Part shown: positions 9,598 through 17,616 of the stretch, one piece after another
Position numbering within the stretch: position 1 is the stretch's first letter
How the letters are laid out: each line of letters opens with the position of its first letter
DNA from: a virus
Virus record (IMG/VR): IMGVR_UViG_3300010413_000120
Location: 1-30,332 of that record
Length of the DNA stretch: 30,332 nt
Reading direction: 5' to 3' (one strand)
Notes under the pieces: model-generated
Databases searched by the model: none
What the model saw: the letters and a program-made list of their open reading frames with translations, nothing else
Told to the model about the DNA's origin: nothing
Program-made: the position numbers and the translations under genes

Positions 9598-9826
9598 TTG
9601 CTAATTTCTCCCTTAGCTTATCCTCGCCCATTAAATGCCAATAATTAATTTTATATTTCTGTGCGTATTCTTTTAATTCATCAAGAGTAGCAGTTTCTAG
9701 ACTGGACTTCATTTTTTCCAGTTCGTACTCTTTATTGCTAAATTCCCAACCAGACTTAACATGCATATCTACAAGTTCAGCAGGAACCCAAGCCATTTCT
9801 CCATCTTTATAAAGTTTTGTAGCCAT
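9581..9826 (-). CDS. Small HeH/LEM-like protein of the head-tail module
   Basis: This 81-residue acidic protein is encoded between the probable decoration gene and gp4. The N-terminal part (LYKDGEMAWVPAELVDMHVKSGW) resembles short segments in head-completion operons. The C-terminal part (ATLDELKEYAQKYKINYWHL, then EDKLREKL) has the helix-extended-loop-helix pattern of HeH/LEM domains common beside phage capsid genes. AAGG stands 5 nt before the ATG, and the 3' end overlaps gp4 by 17 nt. A head or neck assembly role is inferred from position; nothing indicates an enzyme. Confidence 0.6.
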   Translation of the reverse strand: MATKLYKDGEMAWVPAELVDMHVKSGWEFSNKEYELEKMKSSLETATLDELKEYAQKYKINYWHLMGEDKLREKLANVNED

Positions 9827-9842
9827 GTCTACCTTAAATTAT

Positions 9843-9868
9843 GGGGAGTATCTTGAAGACTACTCCCC
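9843..9868 (-). terminator. Hairpin after the decoration-protein gene (terminator or processing site)
   Basis: A perfect 8-bp stem (GGGGAGTA / TACTCCCC) encloses TCTTGAAGAC, whose TCTT and AAGA can extend the stem around a bulge. On the minus strand it lies just downstream of the stop at 9876 and upstream of the next start at 9826. Only a weak ATAATTT tract follows, so it may attenuate or protect the 3' end of the highly expressed coat mRNA rather than terminate fully. Confidence 0.65.
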
Positions 9869-9875
9869 TATTTAT

Positions 9876-10349
9876 TTAACTAATGTTACTAATAATTACT
9901 TCCCACATAGTGTCAGCATCAGTATACGCTACAGTAGTATTAGCAGCATTAAGATCAGTTGTACCAAAAGTGAAATCACCATCACTCTTAGTAGCAGTAA
10001 CCCATCCCATACGAGCATGACTATCAGCTACAGCAGGGAGTGCAGCTACAGCCAATGCAGCAGAAGCATACCCAGTAGCATTATTTGGTGCTTCTATAGC
10101 ATCTATAGTTCCATTAGTGCCAATATCAAATGCTACAGCACCATAAGTATCTTGCGGAACTACATCATCTCCTGGCGCAGTTCCAGCAGCTACAGCAGCT
10201 TTACTATATTGTACACCTTCAATAATATAGTCAAATGCTACGTTAGCTACATCAGTAGTTGTAGATCCAATAACAAGCCCTGGCTTAGTTATCACATAAG
10301 ATTTAGTCAATGGACTAAATACTTGATTAACAATAGTACATTTAGCCAT
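9876..10349 (-). CDS. Probable capsid decoration or structural protein
   Basis: This is a 157-residue protein immediately downstream of the coat gene. It is rich in Ala, Thr, Val, Gly and Asp with predicted beta strands (KSYVITKPGLVIGSTTTDVA, EGVQYSKAAVAAGTAPGDD) and a C-terminal DTMWEVIISNIS. Size, composition and position fit small phage head-decoration or stabilising proteins, which are made in high copy and bind the outer capsid surface. The hairpin at 9843-9868 after it would suit a highly expressed coat and decoration transcript. No named family is recognised. Confidence 0.55.
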   Translation of the reverse strand: MAKCTIVNQVFSPLTKSYVITKPGLVIGSTTTDVANVAFDYIIEGVQYSKAAVAAGTAPGDDVVPQDTYGAVAFDIGTNGTIDAIEAPNNATGYASAALAVAALPAVADSHARMGWVTATKSDGDFTFGTTDLNAANTTVAYTDADTMWEVIISNIS

Positions 10350-10359
10350 TATAAACCCC

Positions 10360-11637
10360 TTAGAAAGTTGTAACTACTCCAGCATTTTCAGGACAGCAAA
10401 CAGTAATACCCCACCAGGTAAACAGACGATAGCGGAATGACATATCAACAATAGATCCATCATAGACCATATACATGTTAAGGCCATTAGACATAGTATC
10501 ATTGATTACTTTCTTACCGTCAAAATCTGCCAACAGATTAGCGGGAATAACCCCACCAAGAACCTCTACAGCACTCTTGTCAAAGAACAAGTTAGTCTTA
10601 ACGCTAGTATCAGTATTAAGACGATTAACAGTTGCTCCATTAAGAATTACAGTATCAATATTAGCATAAGCCAACTCAGTAGTTGACAAAGCACTATCAT
10701 CAGCAGCAATAGGCTTAGGATATACTGAGATTGAAGTTCCAGAAGGTTTGGCTACAATAGTAAAAGTCATTGGCTGATTAGAATCAGTCTTATCAGCAAG
10801 ACCAATAGCATTTACAGCTACACCAGCATTACGAATCTCTACTTTATCACCAACATTATAACTTGAAGAGTCAGCTACAGCAATAGTAGCAATACGACAG
10901 TCTACGTTAGTTACAACACCAGTAGAAGTATTAACAGAACCTGCTTCTGGTGCAAAAGATTGATCACCAGTTACAGTAGTTGCAGGATCTGCACCACCTG
11001 AAAGATTAGGCAAGAATGAGCCAGTATATACATCAAACTCAGCTACATTCTGTGCAATCATGCCAGCACCCCATACAGATTCAGGACGCCCCTGAAGAGT
11101 CTGCCTACCTGCAAGATCTTTAGCAAACTTATAGTTATCTCTATCATTGAATACGAATGCACGGCCCATATTACGAAGCTGTCTTTCATTCATAGCTACC
11201 TGAGCTTCACCAAGTACATCAAACCCAGAGGTAGCATCAGTACGAATATAGAGAGATCCTTGCGTAGCGATAGCAGCGGCAATCTGCTTATTCAATTCAA
11301 AAGCCTGACGTTTTCCAGACTCTACAGCACGGCGCTTCCAGAAGATCATGTCTCGCATATCGTCAGCACGTTGCTTAACAAAATCGTTCGAAGGAGTGCC
11401 AAGAATAGCAGGGTAAGTCTCTTCAATAATATCAGTCTCTTCGTCTGTAAGATCCCAACCAGAGATAATAGGAGCATGTTGCTGCTTAGGTCGCCAGATA
11501 ACATTTCCAGCATTCTGCATCATACCAGCATCAGGCTCATTAAAAGTACAAAGATCAAGCATCTGAGGAGACTGCTCAAAAGTTTCTTTGTAAGATTCAA
11601 ACATCACTTCAGCAATTTTACCAGTCGTAAGTGTCAT
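10360..11637 (-). CDS. Major capsid (coat) protein, P22 gp5-like HK97 fold
   Basis: This 425-residue protein is clearly homologous to the 430-residue P22 coat protein. Shared landmarks: IWRPKQQ and GWDLTDEETD (P22 IWMPVEQ, GWDLTDKATG), PSNDFVKQRADDMRD (P22 PDNDFFQLRADDLRD), AFVFNDRDNYKFAKDLAGR, the central insertion region around residues 225-345 ending in YPKPIAADDSALSTTELAYA (P22 [20 protein letters not shown]), and a C-terminal YRLFTWWGITVCCPENAGV. The Ig-like I-domain insertion specific to the P22 lineage is therefore present. It lies just after the scaffold gene, as usual. Confidence 0.95.
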   Translation of the reverse strand: MTLTTGKIAEVMFESYKETFEQSPQMLDLCTFNEPDAGMMQNAGNVIWRPKQQHAPIISGWDLTDEETDIIEETYPAILGTPSNDFVKQRADDMRDMIFWKRRAVESGKRQAFELNKQIAAAIATQGSLYIRTDATSGFDVLGEAQVAMNERQLRNMGRAFVFNDRDNYKFAKDLAGRQTLQGRPESVWGAGMIAQNVAEFDVYTGSFLPNLSGGADPATTVTGDQSFAPEAGSVNTSTGVVTNVDCRIATIAVADSSSYNVGDKVEIRNAGVAVNAIGLADKTDSNQPMTFTIVAKPSGTSISVYPKPIAADDSALSTTELAYANIDTVILNGATVNRLNTDTSVKTNLFFDKSAVEVLGGVIPANLLADFDGKKVINDTMSNGLNMYMVYDGSIVDMSFRYRLFTWWGITVCCPENAGVVTTF

Positions 11638-11646
11638 AATTTATTC

Positions 11647-12579
11647 TCACCATTTAGAGGTATCGAAGCCATTTTGTTTAGCTTCTTTTTTAATTTTATA
11701 TGCGGAACTAATATCACCTTTTTTATGCGCATCATTGTACTTTCGCATCAATGTAGCATTTGAGACTTTCCCCTGTTCTCCATCAGTTTTAGGAGCAGGT
11801 GCAGGGGCTTTACTTTGTCTCTTTACATTATTATTTACCTTACCAGCTATTTTACCAAGATATGCAGCAGCTTTGAGGCCAGTTTTATCTTTTTGGAGAA
11901 GCATTGTAAATTCTGCTAATGCTGATTTATTCCTACCAAGATACAGCATAGCTTTCTCTGAATCATCCCCGATAATACTAATCAATGAATCAGTAATACT
12001 TTCTCCCATTCCAGGCATTATAAGTTCTACAGAATCTCTTACATTCTTTTCTGAGTTTTTATATACTTCAGGCGAAATAGAATGTTTTTGTAAAAGAATT
12101 TCTGCTCTTTTATAATGCTCATTAACAGCCTCTTCTCTTTCCCTAAGGAGCCTATCAGATTCTTCTCTAAGCCTCCTTTCTTTCTCATAACTTTCAAATG
12201 TCCTTTGTGATACTTTAACATTATAATCGTTAAGAGCCTTTCGGTAATCAACAGGATCATCAAAGTCTAATTCTTCAGGTATTTTTAAATCATCAGACTT
12301 GACTTCAGGTTTACGTTGTTTAAGAGATTCTATTTCATCCTTGAGGGCTTGAATTTCATCTTTATACTTCTGTTTCTTTCTTAGATGAGCCGCAAGTGGT
12401 ACAGTATCAGATTTAGGTTCTTCTTCACTTTCTTCCTCTTCCTGCAAATAAAGTGGAGTTTCTTCTACCTCTTCTTCTACTTCCTCAAGAATTTCTTCTT
12501 TTTCTTTCTCTTTAACAATTTCTTCCTGGATTACTTCTTCCTGTTCTTCAACTACTTCATTCTTGATTTCTCCTGGCAT
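11647..12579 (-). CDS. Scaffolding protein
   Basis: This is a protein of 310 residues directly before the coat gene, in the P22 gp8 position (303 residues). Two in-frame ATGs exist. The second, at 12579 (MPGEIKNE), is chosen because AGGAG lies about 10 nt upstream of it, whereas the same site is only one base from the first at 12588. The first 70 residues are almost entirely Glu, Val and Lys. They are followed by TVPLAAHLRKKQKYKDEI and a coiled coil (EIQALKDEIESLKQ). The C-terminus is basic (AYKIKKEAKQNGFDTSKW), as in P22 scaffold, whose basic C-terminal helix-turn-helix binds coat. It guides procapsid assembly and then leaves. Confidence 0.85.
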   Translation of the reverse strand: MPGEIKNEVVEEQEEVIQEEIVKEKEKEEILEEVEEEVEETPLYLQEEEESEEEPKSDTVPLAAHLRKKQKYKDEIQALKDEIESLKQRKPEVKSDDLKIPEELDFDDPVDYRKALNDYNVKVSQRTFESYEKERRLREESDRLLREREEAVNEHYKRAEILLQKHSISPEVYKNSEKNVRDSVELIMPGMGESITDSLISIIGDDSEKAMLYLGRNKSALAEFTMLLQKDKTGLKAAAYLGKIAGKVNNNVKRQSKAPAPAPKTDGEQGKVSNATLMRKYNDAHKKGDISSAYKIKKEAKQNGFDTSKW

Positions 12580-12611
12580 TACCAACATTCTCCTCTGTTG
12601 TATGAGTACGA

Positions 12612-12684
12612 CTAGGTTGTTTACTGCCTAGCTCAGTTTGCGTTTATAACCTGTACGCCTCAGTAAGAAAGGCTTTATGCCTTT
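12612..12684 (-). terminator. Two hairpins between portal and scaffold genes
   Basis: The 107-bp gap between the portal stop and the scaffold start is the longest non-coding gap in the late structural operon. On the minus strand it holds a 6-bp stem at 12668-12684 (AAAGGC / GCCTTT, loop of 5) and a second 5-bp stem at 12612-12631 (CTAGG / CCTAG). Neither has a strong U tract. They may set different mRNA levels for portal (few copies) and scaffold/coat (many copies), for example by processing. No convincing promoter was found in the gap. Confidence 0.45.
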
Positions 12685-12695
12685 AATAAATAACA

Positions 12696-14801
12696 TTATG
12701 CTCTTGTGTTACTACTTGGTCTTAAACTAGATATAACTTTTGCTTTAGATTCTACAGATTTTCTTACTGCATCTTGATTCTTAAAATTTATATCAGCATT
12801 AGTTTGTTGTGCTTTAATCTGAGTATTCAATCTATTTGTTTCAGCATTAAATACATCTATTTGTCTTTTAGCAGCTTCATTCTGAGTATTAAGTTTTAAT
12901 TCCTCCATATTAACTTGTTCTGCAAGAAGATCAGCCTGTGCTTTCTTATCCTCTGCCATAGCAAGAATCATATTAGGATCTGGTTGATTCTGTTGCTGTG
13001 CTGCTTCTTCTATCCATTTCTCTTCTTGTGGATTAGAAGGTTTCTTAATTCCCATAAGAACAAGTTGCTTATTTGCATAGTCTCTTACATCTTCAAAATC
13101 TACTCCATCCATTAATTTAAGAAGTTTAAGTATGAGAATCTGTCTTAGAATACCATCTTGTTCCCCTTGAATTAACATCTGGAGTCTTTCTATAGTCTCC
13201 TCTTTCTGTGAACTATAATTTGCTCCAATAACAGAATATACATCAAATTCTGTATTGCTAATGTCGTGTAGAGTAGTTAATTCTCCAGTCTCATTATCAA
13301 TTACAGTTTCCATTATTTTTACTTGCTTCCTAGTTCCATCAGGATTCATTGTCATAACAGTTCTAGGAACATCATATAGCTCTTTAGCCATAGATACGTA
13401 TACTTCACCATCCCTTCTCATAGCGTATTTCATATGCTCTCTATACACCATAGATTGCATATCAATACGAGCTTGGAGCATTCTTACAGCTTTACCAGAG
13501 GTATCTGTATCAGCATAATCCTGTGGTACTGCTGAATTAGCTACATCTTCTACTGCTTCTCTTGAGAATTGAATAGATTGAACAAGAGCCTGTGGTACAG
13601 GTTGTTCAGGCATTTCTCCTACTGGAGAATTAGGTAGCTCATTTCCTTGATCATCGAATCTATTAAGAAGGTAATATGGGTAGTTATTATCTGCACCCAT
13701 TTCAGCATACATATCCTCAAATCCAGCAACTTGTTCAGCAAAGAATATTGGTTTTCTTCTTGGTGAACGAGAAACTATATCTGCAAGATATGATAACTGA
13801 AAGTTTCTAAGCCTCTGAGGATCTTTTGCTAATCTTGTAACTCCTTCATAATGTTCTTCACCTTCTACATAGGCTCTTTCTCCAAATGCTACTACTACTG
13901 GAATATGCTCTCCTGGTATTTCAAACTCTGCTAGGATCTCTTTACCAGTAACAATATATTTAGTTACTCGATACCTTCTTATCTCTTTCTCTGCTACAAC
14001 TTCATAACCAGCATCTAACATTTCGTCCATTACGTCTTTAATTTCTGATTCACGTAATGTTGTAATTTCCCCAATTACATTCTGGAAAGAGATAACTTTT
14101 TCTTTAACTAATTCTCTATAGTAAAAATTTCCTACATAAACTTGCTCAGTTTCACCTAATGTCCAAGGAAAAGTGTATGAAGTTTGAGGATTCTTAAATG
14201 AATCTTTCTCTACATTATCATCTTCTATTTCTCTCCCAGTTAATTCTTCTACTAACTCTTTATATCCATCATAAGAATAAGGTACTATTACTGAACAATA
14301 ATTAGCATCTGACTTATCAATTAATCTTGAGTTAGGGTCAAAATATACAGTGTTATTTGCTTCATATAATGGCCTACGTTTTATTACCTGCTTGTTTTGA
14401 TCATCTCTTAATGACTCATACTCTGTATATAATTCCCATGCTCCTATTCCACAAATAACAGATTCAGTTCTTGATACTTCAAATGCTTCTAAACTTCTAT
14501 TATCATTCTTATCAGCCCTATAAAGACCATTTAAAAGGTCTGCACCATCCTCTCTTGAATTATCTTTTGATTGAAATGATATATGTACAGGATTTTCAAA
14601 AAGATCAGCTAAGATGCCTCTACCAGCTTTCCGAAGCACATCAAATTGCCCTCTATAAAGCAATTGAGATTCGGCAAGCATATTATCATCCCATTGAGTA
14701 ACCCAATAGAATACTAGATCATCAGCAGCTCTTTCTCTAGTTACTTGGTTTGCCTGATATGCTTTATCATGCAATTTTTTAATTTCAGAAATATCTGGCA
14801 T
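12696..14801 (-). CDS. Portal protein, P22 gp1-like
   Basis: This is a 701-residue portal close in size to P22 gp1 (725). Shared segments include WVTQWDDNMLAE, LLYRGQFDVLRK, the 'GIGAWELYTEYE' patch, ANNTVYFDPNSRLIDKSDA, IPGEHIPVVVAFGE, RDGEVYVSMAKELYDVPR and DYANKQLVLMGIKKP. The C-terminal 100 residues are a Gln/Ala-rich helix resembling the barrel helix of P22 portal. The ATG at 14801 is chosen over an upstream GTG at 14819, because AAGG lies 8 nt before the ATG. The dodecameric portal forms the DNA channel at one capsid vertex and anchors terminase and later gp4. Confidence 0.93.
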   Translation of the reverse strand: MPDISEIKKLHDKAYQANQVTRERAADDLVFYWVTQWDDNMLAESQLLYRGQFDVLRKAGRGILADLFENPVHISFQSKDNSREDGADLLNGLYRADKNDNRSLEAFEVSRTESVICGIGAWELYTEYESLRDDQNKQVIKRRPLYEANNTVYFDPNSRLIDKSDANYCSVIVPYSYDGYKELVEELTGREIEDDNVEKDSFKNPQTSYTFPWTLGETEQVYVGNFYYRELVKEKVISFQNVIGEITTLRESEIKDVMDEMLDAGYEVVAEKEIRRYRVTKYIVTGKEILAEFEIPGEHIPVVVAFGERAYVEGEEHYEGVTRLAKDPQRLRNFQLSYLADIVSRSPRRKPIFFAEQVAGFEDMYAEMGADNNYPYYLLNRFDDQGNELPNSPVGEMPEQPVPQALVQSIQFSREAVEDVANSAVPQDYADTDTSGKAVRMLQARIDMQSMVYREHMKYAMRRDGEVYVSMAKELYDVPRTVMTMNPDGTRKQVKIMETVIDNETGELTTLHDISNTEFDVYSVIGANYSSQKEETIERLQMLIQGEQDGILRQILILKLLKLMDGVDFEDVRDYANKQLVLMGIKKPSNPQEEKWIEEAAQQQNQPDPNMILAMAEDKKAQADLLAEQVNMEELKLNTQNEAAKRQIDVFNAETNRLNTQIKAQQTNADINFKNQDAVRKSVESKAKVISSLRPSSNTRA

Positions 14802-14845
14802 TATATTACCTTGCTGCACTTAATATTCATTTTATATTAGTAGTA

Positions 14846-16312
14846 TTATCGGCAATACTTTTTCTTATAACTACCAAATGATATTGGCTTTGTTACTGGT
14901 GGTCTTTTTATATTTCTTATTACAGTAGGATTAAATGGACTTCTTTCGCTCATCATTACAGAATCAGCAAGGTTAGGAGAAGCTATTTTAAACTTGCTTT
15001 TCATTTCTACTTTTGTATATAACTCAAACTTACCATTAGAGTTAGGTTTAATTGGAATACGACATAATTCTGATCTAAGTTTAGTTAAATTTGTTATTCC
15101 AGAAGAGAAAGATATAAGATCGTCAGGATTACACATCTTTTTTTCTACTACAGCCTGGTAGGTCTTAAATACTCTTTCTCTTAATTTTAAATAATATTGT
15201 GCTCTTTTATTAGCAAGAGCATCCTTATTCTTTTTCTGACCTTGCAAAGCAATATTAGATACAGGATTAAATACAGAATCAGGAAAATCTACTTTCTCTG
15301 ACCCCTTAAACATGGCAATTTTACAATGTTTACCTTGTAGAGCATGTTCTACTTGTCTTGCTAATGCTGCACCTAATCCGTCACAATCCCACGTAAACCA
15401 ATCTGATTTATTCTTTATAGCCTTATCTAATGCCCAATCACAACCCTCATTTACATTGCCCCAGACCATTTCATCAACATCTAAAACAACAGAACCATGC
15501 CTAAAGCAGTAACCTTTGGAATCTGGTCCTGTGTCAGAAGGATCGTGAGACGAAAATCTAGCGCCAGAAGGATTAATACCAAGCCCCAAATGAGAGTCAA
15601 CACAAGCATCAAACCATTCAGCATATACGAGGGCATTTTCAATGGAATCATTAAATTCTCCCTCCCAAATATGGTCATACTCAGCCCTGGAAAGATGTTT
15701 GAAATCATGTTGTCTCTCTGCTTCTAACTCTTCTGGAAACCAAGGGTTATCTCTCCAGTTCATTACTATGATAAGATGGAGATCATCTTCATAGTATCCA
15801 TCTCTATCTAAGAAAGATTTATATGGTACAATAAAACGCCTAGAAAAAGGGTCTTCAGATGATTGCGGGTTTGCTGTAAACCATAGCTGAGAACCTTCTT
15901 CACGAATTGTTGGAGTAATTTGTCTTATTGAATCATCAGATAATGTCTGTGCTTCTTCAGCCCAAAAATACTTAAAACCCTCTGCTGATTTTACTGATTC
16001 AGGTGATCTAGCAAAACCTTTAAATCTAAATCCACCTCTTGGTTTATGATCAATCTTTCTATCTGTAATAGTAAAATTTGTAGCACCTGATTCTTCTATT
16101 ACAGATTTAACTACTTTGTGTACTGAGTCTTCAATCGAGTTCTGAAATTCACGACCACAGAGTACGTCAGCACCTTCTACTTGACATTTATGTGTAAGTA
16201 TATTTGCTGTACCACGAGATTTACCAGAACCACGACCACCAATTAGTACAATAAATCTTTGCTTGGCAGTAAGTGTTTTCTGTAGTTTTCGTGGTATTTT
16301 AATTGATGGCAT
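14846..16312 (-). CDS. terL: Terminase large subunit (packaging ATPase and nuclease)
   Basis: This is a 488-residue motor protein. The ATPase domain has Walker A GGRGSGKSR (residues 25-33), a Walker B region FWAEEAQ (about 116-122) with the catalytic Glu pair, and coupling motif LWFTANPQ (about 143-150). The C-terminal RNase H-like nuclease domain shows acidic positions in SSHDPSDTGPD (about 257) and WDCDGLG (about 309-311) and a late ASPNLADSVMM. It pumps DNA into the procapsid through the portal and cuts the concatemer. Its ATG shares a base with the stop of a 14-codon micro-ORF (TAATG). The 44-bp gap to the portal start is AT-rich with no feature of note. Confidence 0.95.
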   Translation of the reverse strand: MPSIKIPRKLQKTLTAKQRFIVLIGGRGSGKSRGTANILTHKCQVEGADVLCGREFQNSIEDSVHKVVKSVIEESGATNFTITDRKIDHKPRGGFRFKGFARSPESVKSAEGFKYFWAEEAQTLSDDSIRQITPTIREEGSQLWFTANPQSSEDPFSRRFIVPYKSFLDRDGYYEDDLHLIIVMNWRDNPWFPEELEAERQHDFKHLSRAEYDHIWEGEFNDSIENALVYAEWFDACVDSHLGLGINPSGARFSSHDPSDTGPDSKGYCFRHGSVVLDVDEMVWGNVNEGCDWALDKAIKNKSDWFTWDCDGLGAALARQVEHALQGKHCKIAMFKGSEKVDFPDSVFNPVSNIALQGQKKNKDALANKRAQYYLKLRERVFKTYQAVVEKKMCNPDDLISFSSGITNLTKLRSELCRIPIKPNSNGKFELYTKVEMKSKFKIASPNLADSVMMSERSPFNPTVIRNIKRPPVTKPISFGSYKKKYCR

Positions 16313-16356
16313 TACTTCCGTTTACCCTTCTTTTTACCTTTGTTTTTACAGGCCAT
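16312..16356 (-). CDS. 14-residue lysine-rich leader peptide coupled to terL
   Basis: The micro-ORF reads MACKNKGKKKGKRK, with 9 of 14 residues basic. GGAGA stands 9 nt before its ATG, and its TAA overlaps the terL ATG (TAATG), so ribosomes ending here can restart on terL. No comparable ribosome site directly precedes the terL ATG, which makes this short frame the likely entry point for terL translation. It may be a pure coupling device, or a basic peptide like its larger neighbours. Its expression as a stable protein is unproven. Confidence 0.5.
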   Translation of the reverse strand: MACKNKGKKKGKRK

Positions 16357-16379
16357 ATTATTTGTTCTCCATAAATATA

Positions 16380-16568
16380 TTATTTTCTCCTCAACTTTTT
16401 AAGAATTGCTCCAGCTACTCTTTTACCTGCTTCTTTAGAGCCATATTTCTTGCCAGCAGATTCAGCAATCTTGCTAAAGTTCTTACCTTTTTTGCCAATA
16501 TCTTTTCCAGCAGCAGCTTTCTTTGCTGAGTAAGATCTCTTAGGAGATGTGGACTTCTTCTTAGCCAT
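16380..16568 (-). CDS. Small basic protein of the terminase interval
   Basis: This 62-residue protein is very rich in Lys, Arg, Ala and Ser. It starts MAKKKSTSPKRSYSAKKAAAG, continues with a GKNFSKIAESAGKKYGSKEA stretch and ends ILKKLRRK. It resembles histone-H1-like or DNA-coating tails and small conserved phage and plasmid proteins seen near packaging genes. It overlaps the holin-like gene by 8 nt. Plausible roles are DNA binding during packaging or condensation of DNA; nothing in the sequence decides this. It is one of four small basic proteins between the two terminase genes. Confidence 0.65.
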   Translation of the reverse strand: MAKKKSTSPKRSYSAKKAAAGKDIGKKGKNFSKIAESAGKKYGSKEAGKRVAGAILKKLRRK

Positions 16569-17025
16569 TTTTCTTTTCCAAAATATTTTTTATTTGGTTA
16601 TTTTCTTCTTCTTTATGACTTGCACCAAAGAGAAAGTCTACAATAGTATTTACCTTAGTTGACATTGCAGTAAAGACAGAAGAAATTAAAGCTACTTGCC
16701 AATTCTCCATAGGAGGAAGAGATTTAGAGAACATAGCATAAATAATAAAACAAGTAAGAATTATGTAGCCAGAGAGAAAGACTAAAGCAAAAGACTTCTG
16801 AAGAGAAGAATCTTTCTTATACATCTCCCTAGCAGATTGTTTATCTTTAAGTAAGGATTCTTCAACATCAAATTCTAGCTTTTTAAATTGGAAAGATAAT
16901 TCTGATTTCTTTGTTTCCCAAAGAATTCTATCTTGATCTGTAGTAATAAATTTATCTGCAACTTCTCCTACAGATTTAATTATTTCTCCAGCAGATCCAC
17001 CTATTGCTTCACTTAGCCAACTCAT
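16561..17025 (-). CDS. Holin-like membrane protein
   Basis: This is a 154-residue protein. Residues 1-70 are amphipathic and charged ([20 protein letters not shown], then LSFQFKKLEFDVEESLLKDK). Two hydrophobic segments follow: FALVFLSGYIILTCFIIYAMF (about 80-100) and WQVALISSVFTAMSTKVNTI (about 109-128). The tail FLFGASHKEEENN is charged. This plan resembles the holin family used for release of gene-transfer agents and many phages (an N-terminal amphipathic part, two or three membrane helices, and a 'dFlFGaS' end). Holins open the inner membrane to time lysis. No endolysin is recognisable in the window, and the place between terminase subunits is unusual. It overlaps both neighbours. Confidence 0.6.
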   Translation of the reverse strand: MSWLSEAIGGSAGEIIKSVGEVADKFITTDQDRILWETKKSELSFQFKKLEFDVEESLLKDKQSAREMYKKDSSLQKSFALVFLSGYIILTCFIIYAMFSKSLPPMENWQVALISSVFTAMSTKVNTIVDFLFGASHKEEENNQIKNILEKKNG

Positions 17026-17251
17026 ATAATTCTCTTCTTATAGAATCAATAGCACCCCATATTTCTTCTAAATTATTCATAGAGGCTTGTTCATGTGCTT
17101 TTATCCACTGCTCCTGGAGTGCTTGCTTAACTACTACATCATAGAGTAATTTGTGGATCTTTAGTGCAATTACAATAATTGTAGGGAATCCTGTGGTTAT
17201 GACAAAGCACATCACATACCATATAAGATCCTCTACAGTTGTTGGCATCAT
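17009..17251 (-). CDS. Single-pass membrane protein, holin/antiholin or spanin-like candidate
   Basis: This 80-residue protein has an N-terminal membrane segment ([20 protein letters not shown], residues about 10-29) and a helical charged C-terminal half ([30 protein letters not shown]) that could form a coiled coil. The start shares ATGA with the stop of the basic 48-residue protein; a second ATG follows immediately. Lying directly before the holin-like gene, it may be an antiholin partner or an inner-membrane spanin-type protein. Only the membrane topology is visible; the function is inferred from the pairing. Confidence 0.5.
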   Translation of the reverse strand: MMPTTVEDLIWYVMCFVITTGFPTIIVIALKIHKLLYDVVVKQALQEQWIKAHEQASMNNLEEIWGAIDSIRRELYELAK

Positions 17252-17394
17252 TTCTTTTTCTTTCTTTTCTTTTTAGATTTACCTGCTTCACTAAGAGAAA
17301 TAGCTATAGCTTGTTTCTGAGGATAACCCTCATGTCTTAGTTTAGAAATATTAGAAGAGATCGTTTTTTGAGACTTTCCTTTCTTTAGTGGCAT
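17248..17394 (-). CDS. Small basic phage protein (KGKS...[17 protein letters not shown] family)
   Basis: This 48-residue protein reads [19 protein letters not shown], then [20 protein letters not shown], and ends with a polybasic SKKKRKKKK tail. This pattern recurs in small conserved proteins found near terminase genes of many phages, with '[13 protein letters not shown]' as signature; the family function is unknown to me. GGGGA precedes the ATG by 5 bases, and the stop overlaps the next start (ATGA). The compact helical core plus Lys tail suggests nucleic acid or membrane-surface binding. Confidence 0.7.
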   Translation of the reverse strand: MPLKKGKSQKTISSNISKLRHEGYPQKQAIAISLSEAGKSKKKRKKKK

Positions 17395-17439
17395 TGAATC
17401 CCCAAAAATATTTTAAGAAAATAAATATAAAATCCAACA

Positions 17440-17616
17440 TTATTTGCTTCCAGGTTTCTTCATTCTTTTATTGACACCTTCTGATCCAAAGAGTTCTTTC
17501 TCGAATGCCTCGTACTTCATTCTACGTTTATTCAAAATCTTTCCAGCTTTAGCAGCTTCACCAGATCCAAGCATTTTAGGATTAGGTCTTTTCATTTTTT
17601 GTTTATCAGTTGCCAT
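17440..17616 (-). CDS. Small basic protein coupled to terminase small subunit
   Basis: This 58-residue, strongly basic protein starts MATDKQKMKRPNPKMLGSGE, continues AAKAGKILNKRRMKYEAFEK and ends NKRMKKPGSK. Its ATG shares a base with the stop of terS (TAATG), so the two are probably made together. I recognise no family. Position and charge make a packaging accessory or DNA-binding role plausible, but this is inference. The 45 bp between its stop and the next gene are AT-rich. Confidence 0.6.
   Translation of the reverse strand: MATDKQKMKRPNPKMLGSGEAAKAGKILNKRRMKYEAFEKELFGSEGVNKRMKKPGSK

Noticed and set aside
12385-12615. Phe-rich plus-strand open frame
   Set aside because: It is opposite the Glu-rich part of the scaffold gene; GAA/GAG runs read as Phe and Leu on the other strand.
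14802-14819. GTG start giving a longer portal protein
   Set aside because: The ATG at 14801 has AAGG at good distance; the GTG has none and would place that site inside the coding region.
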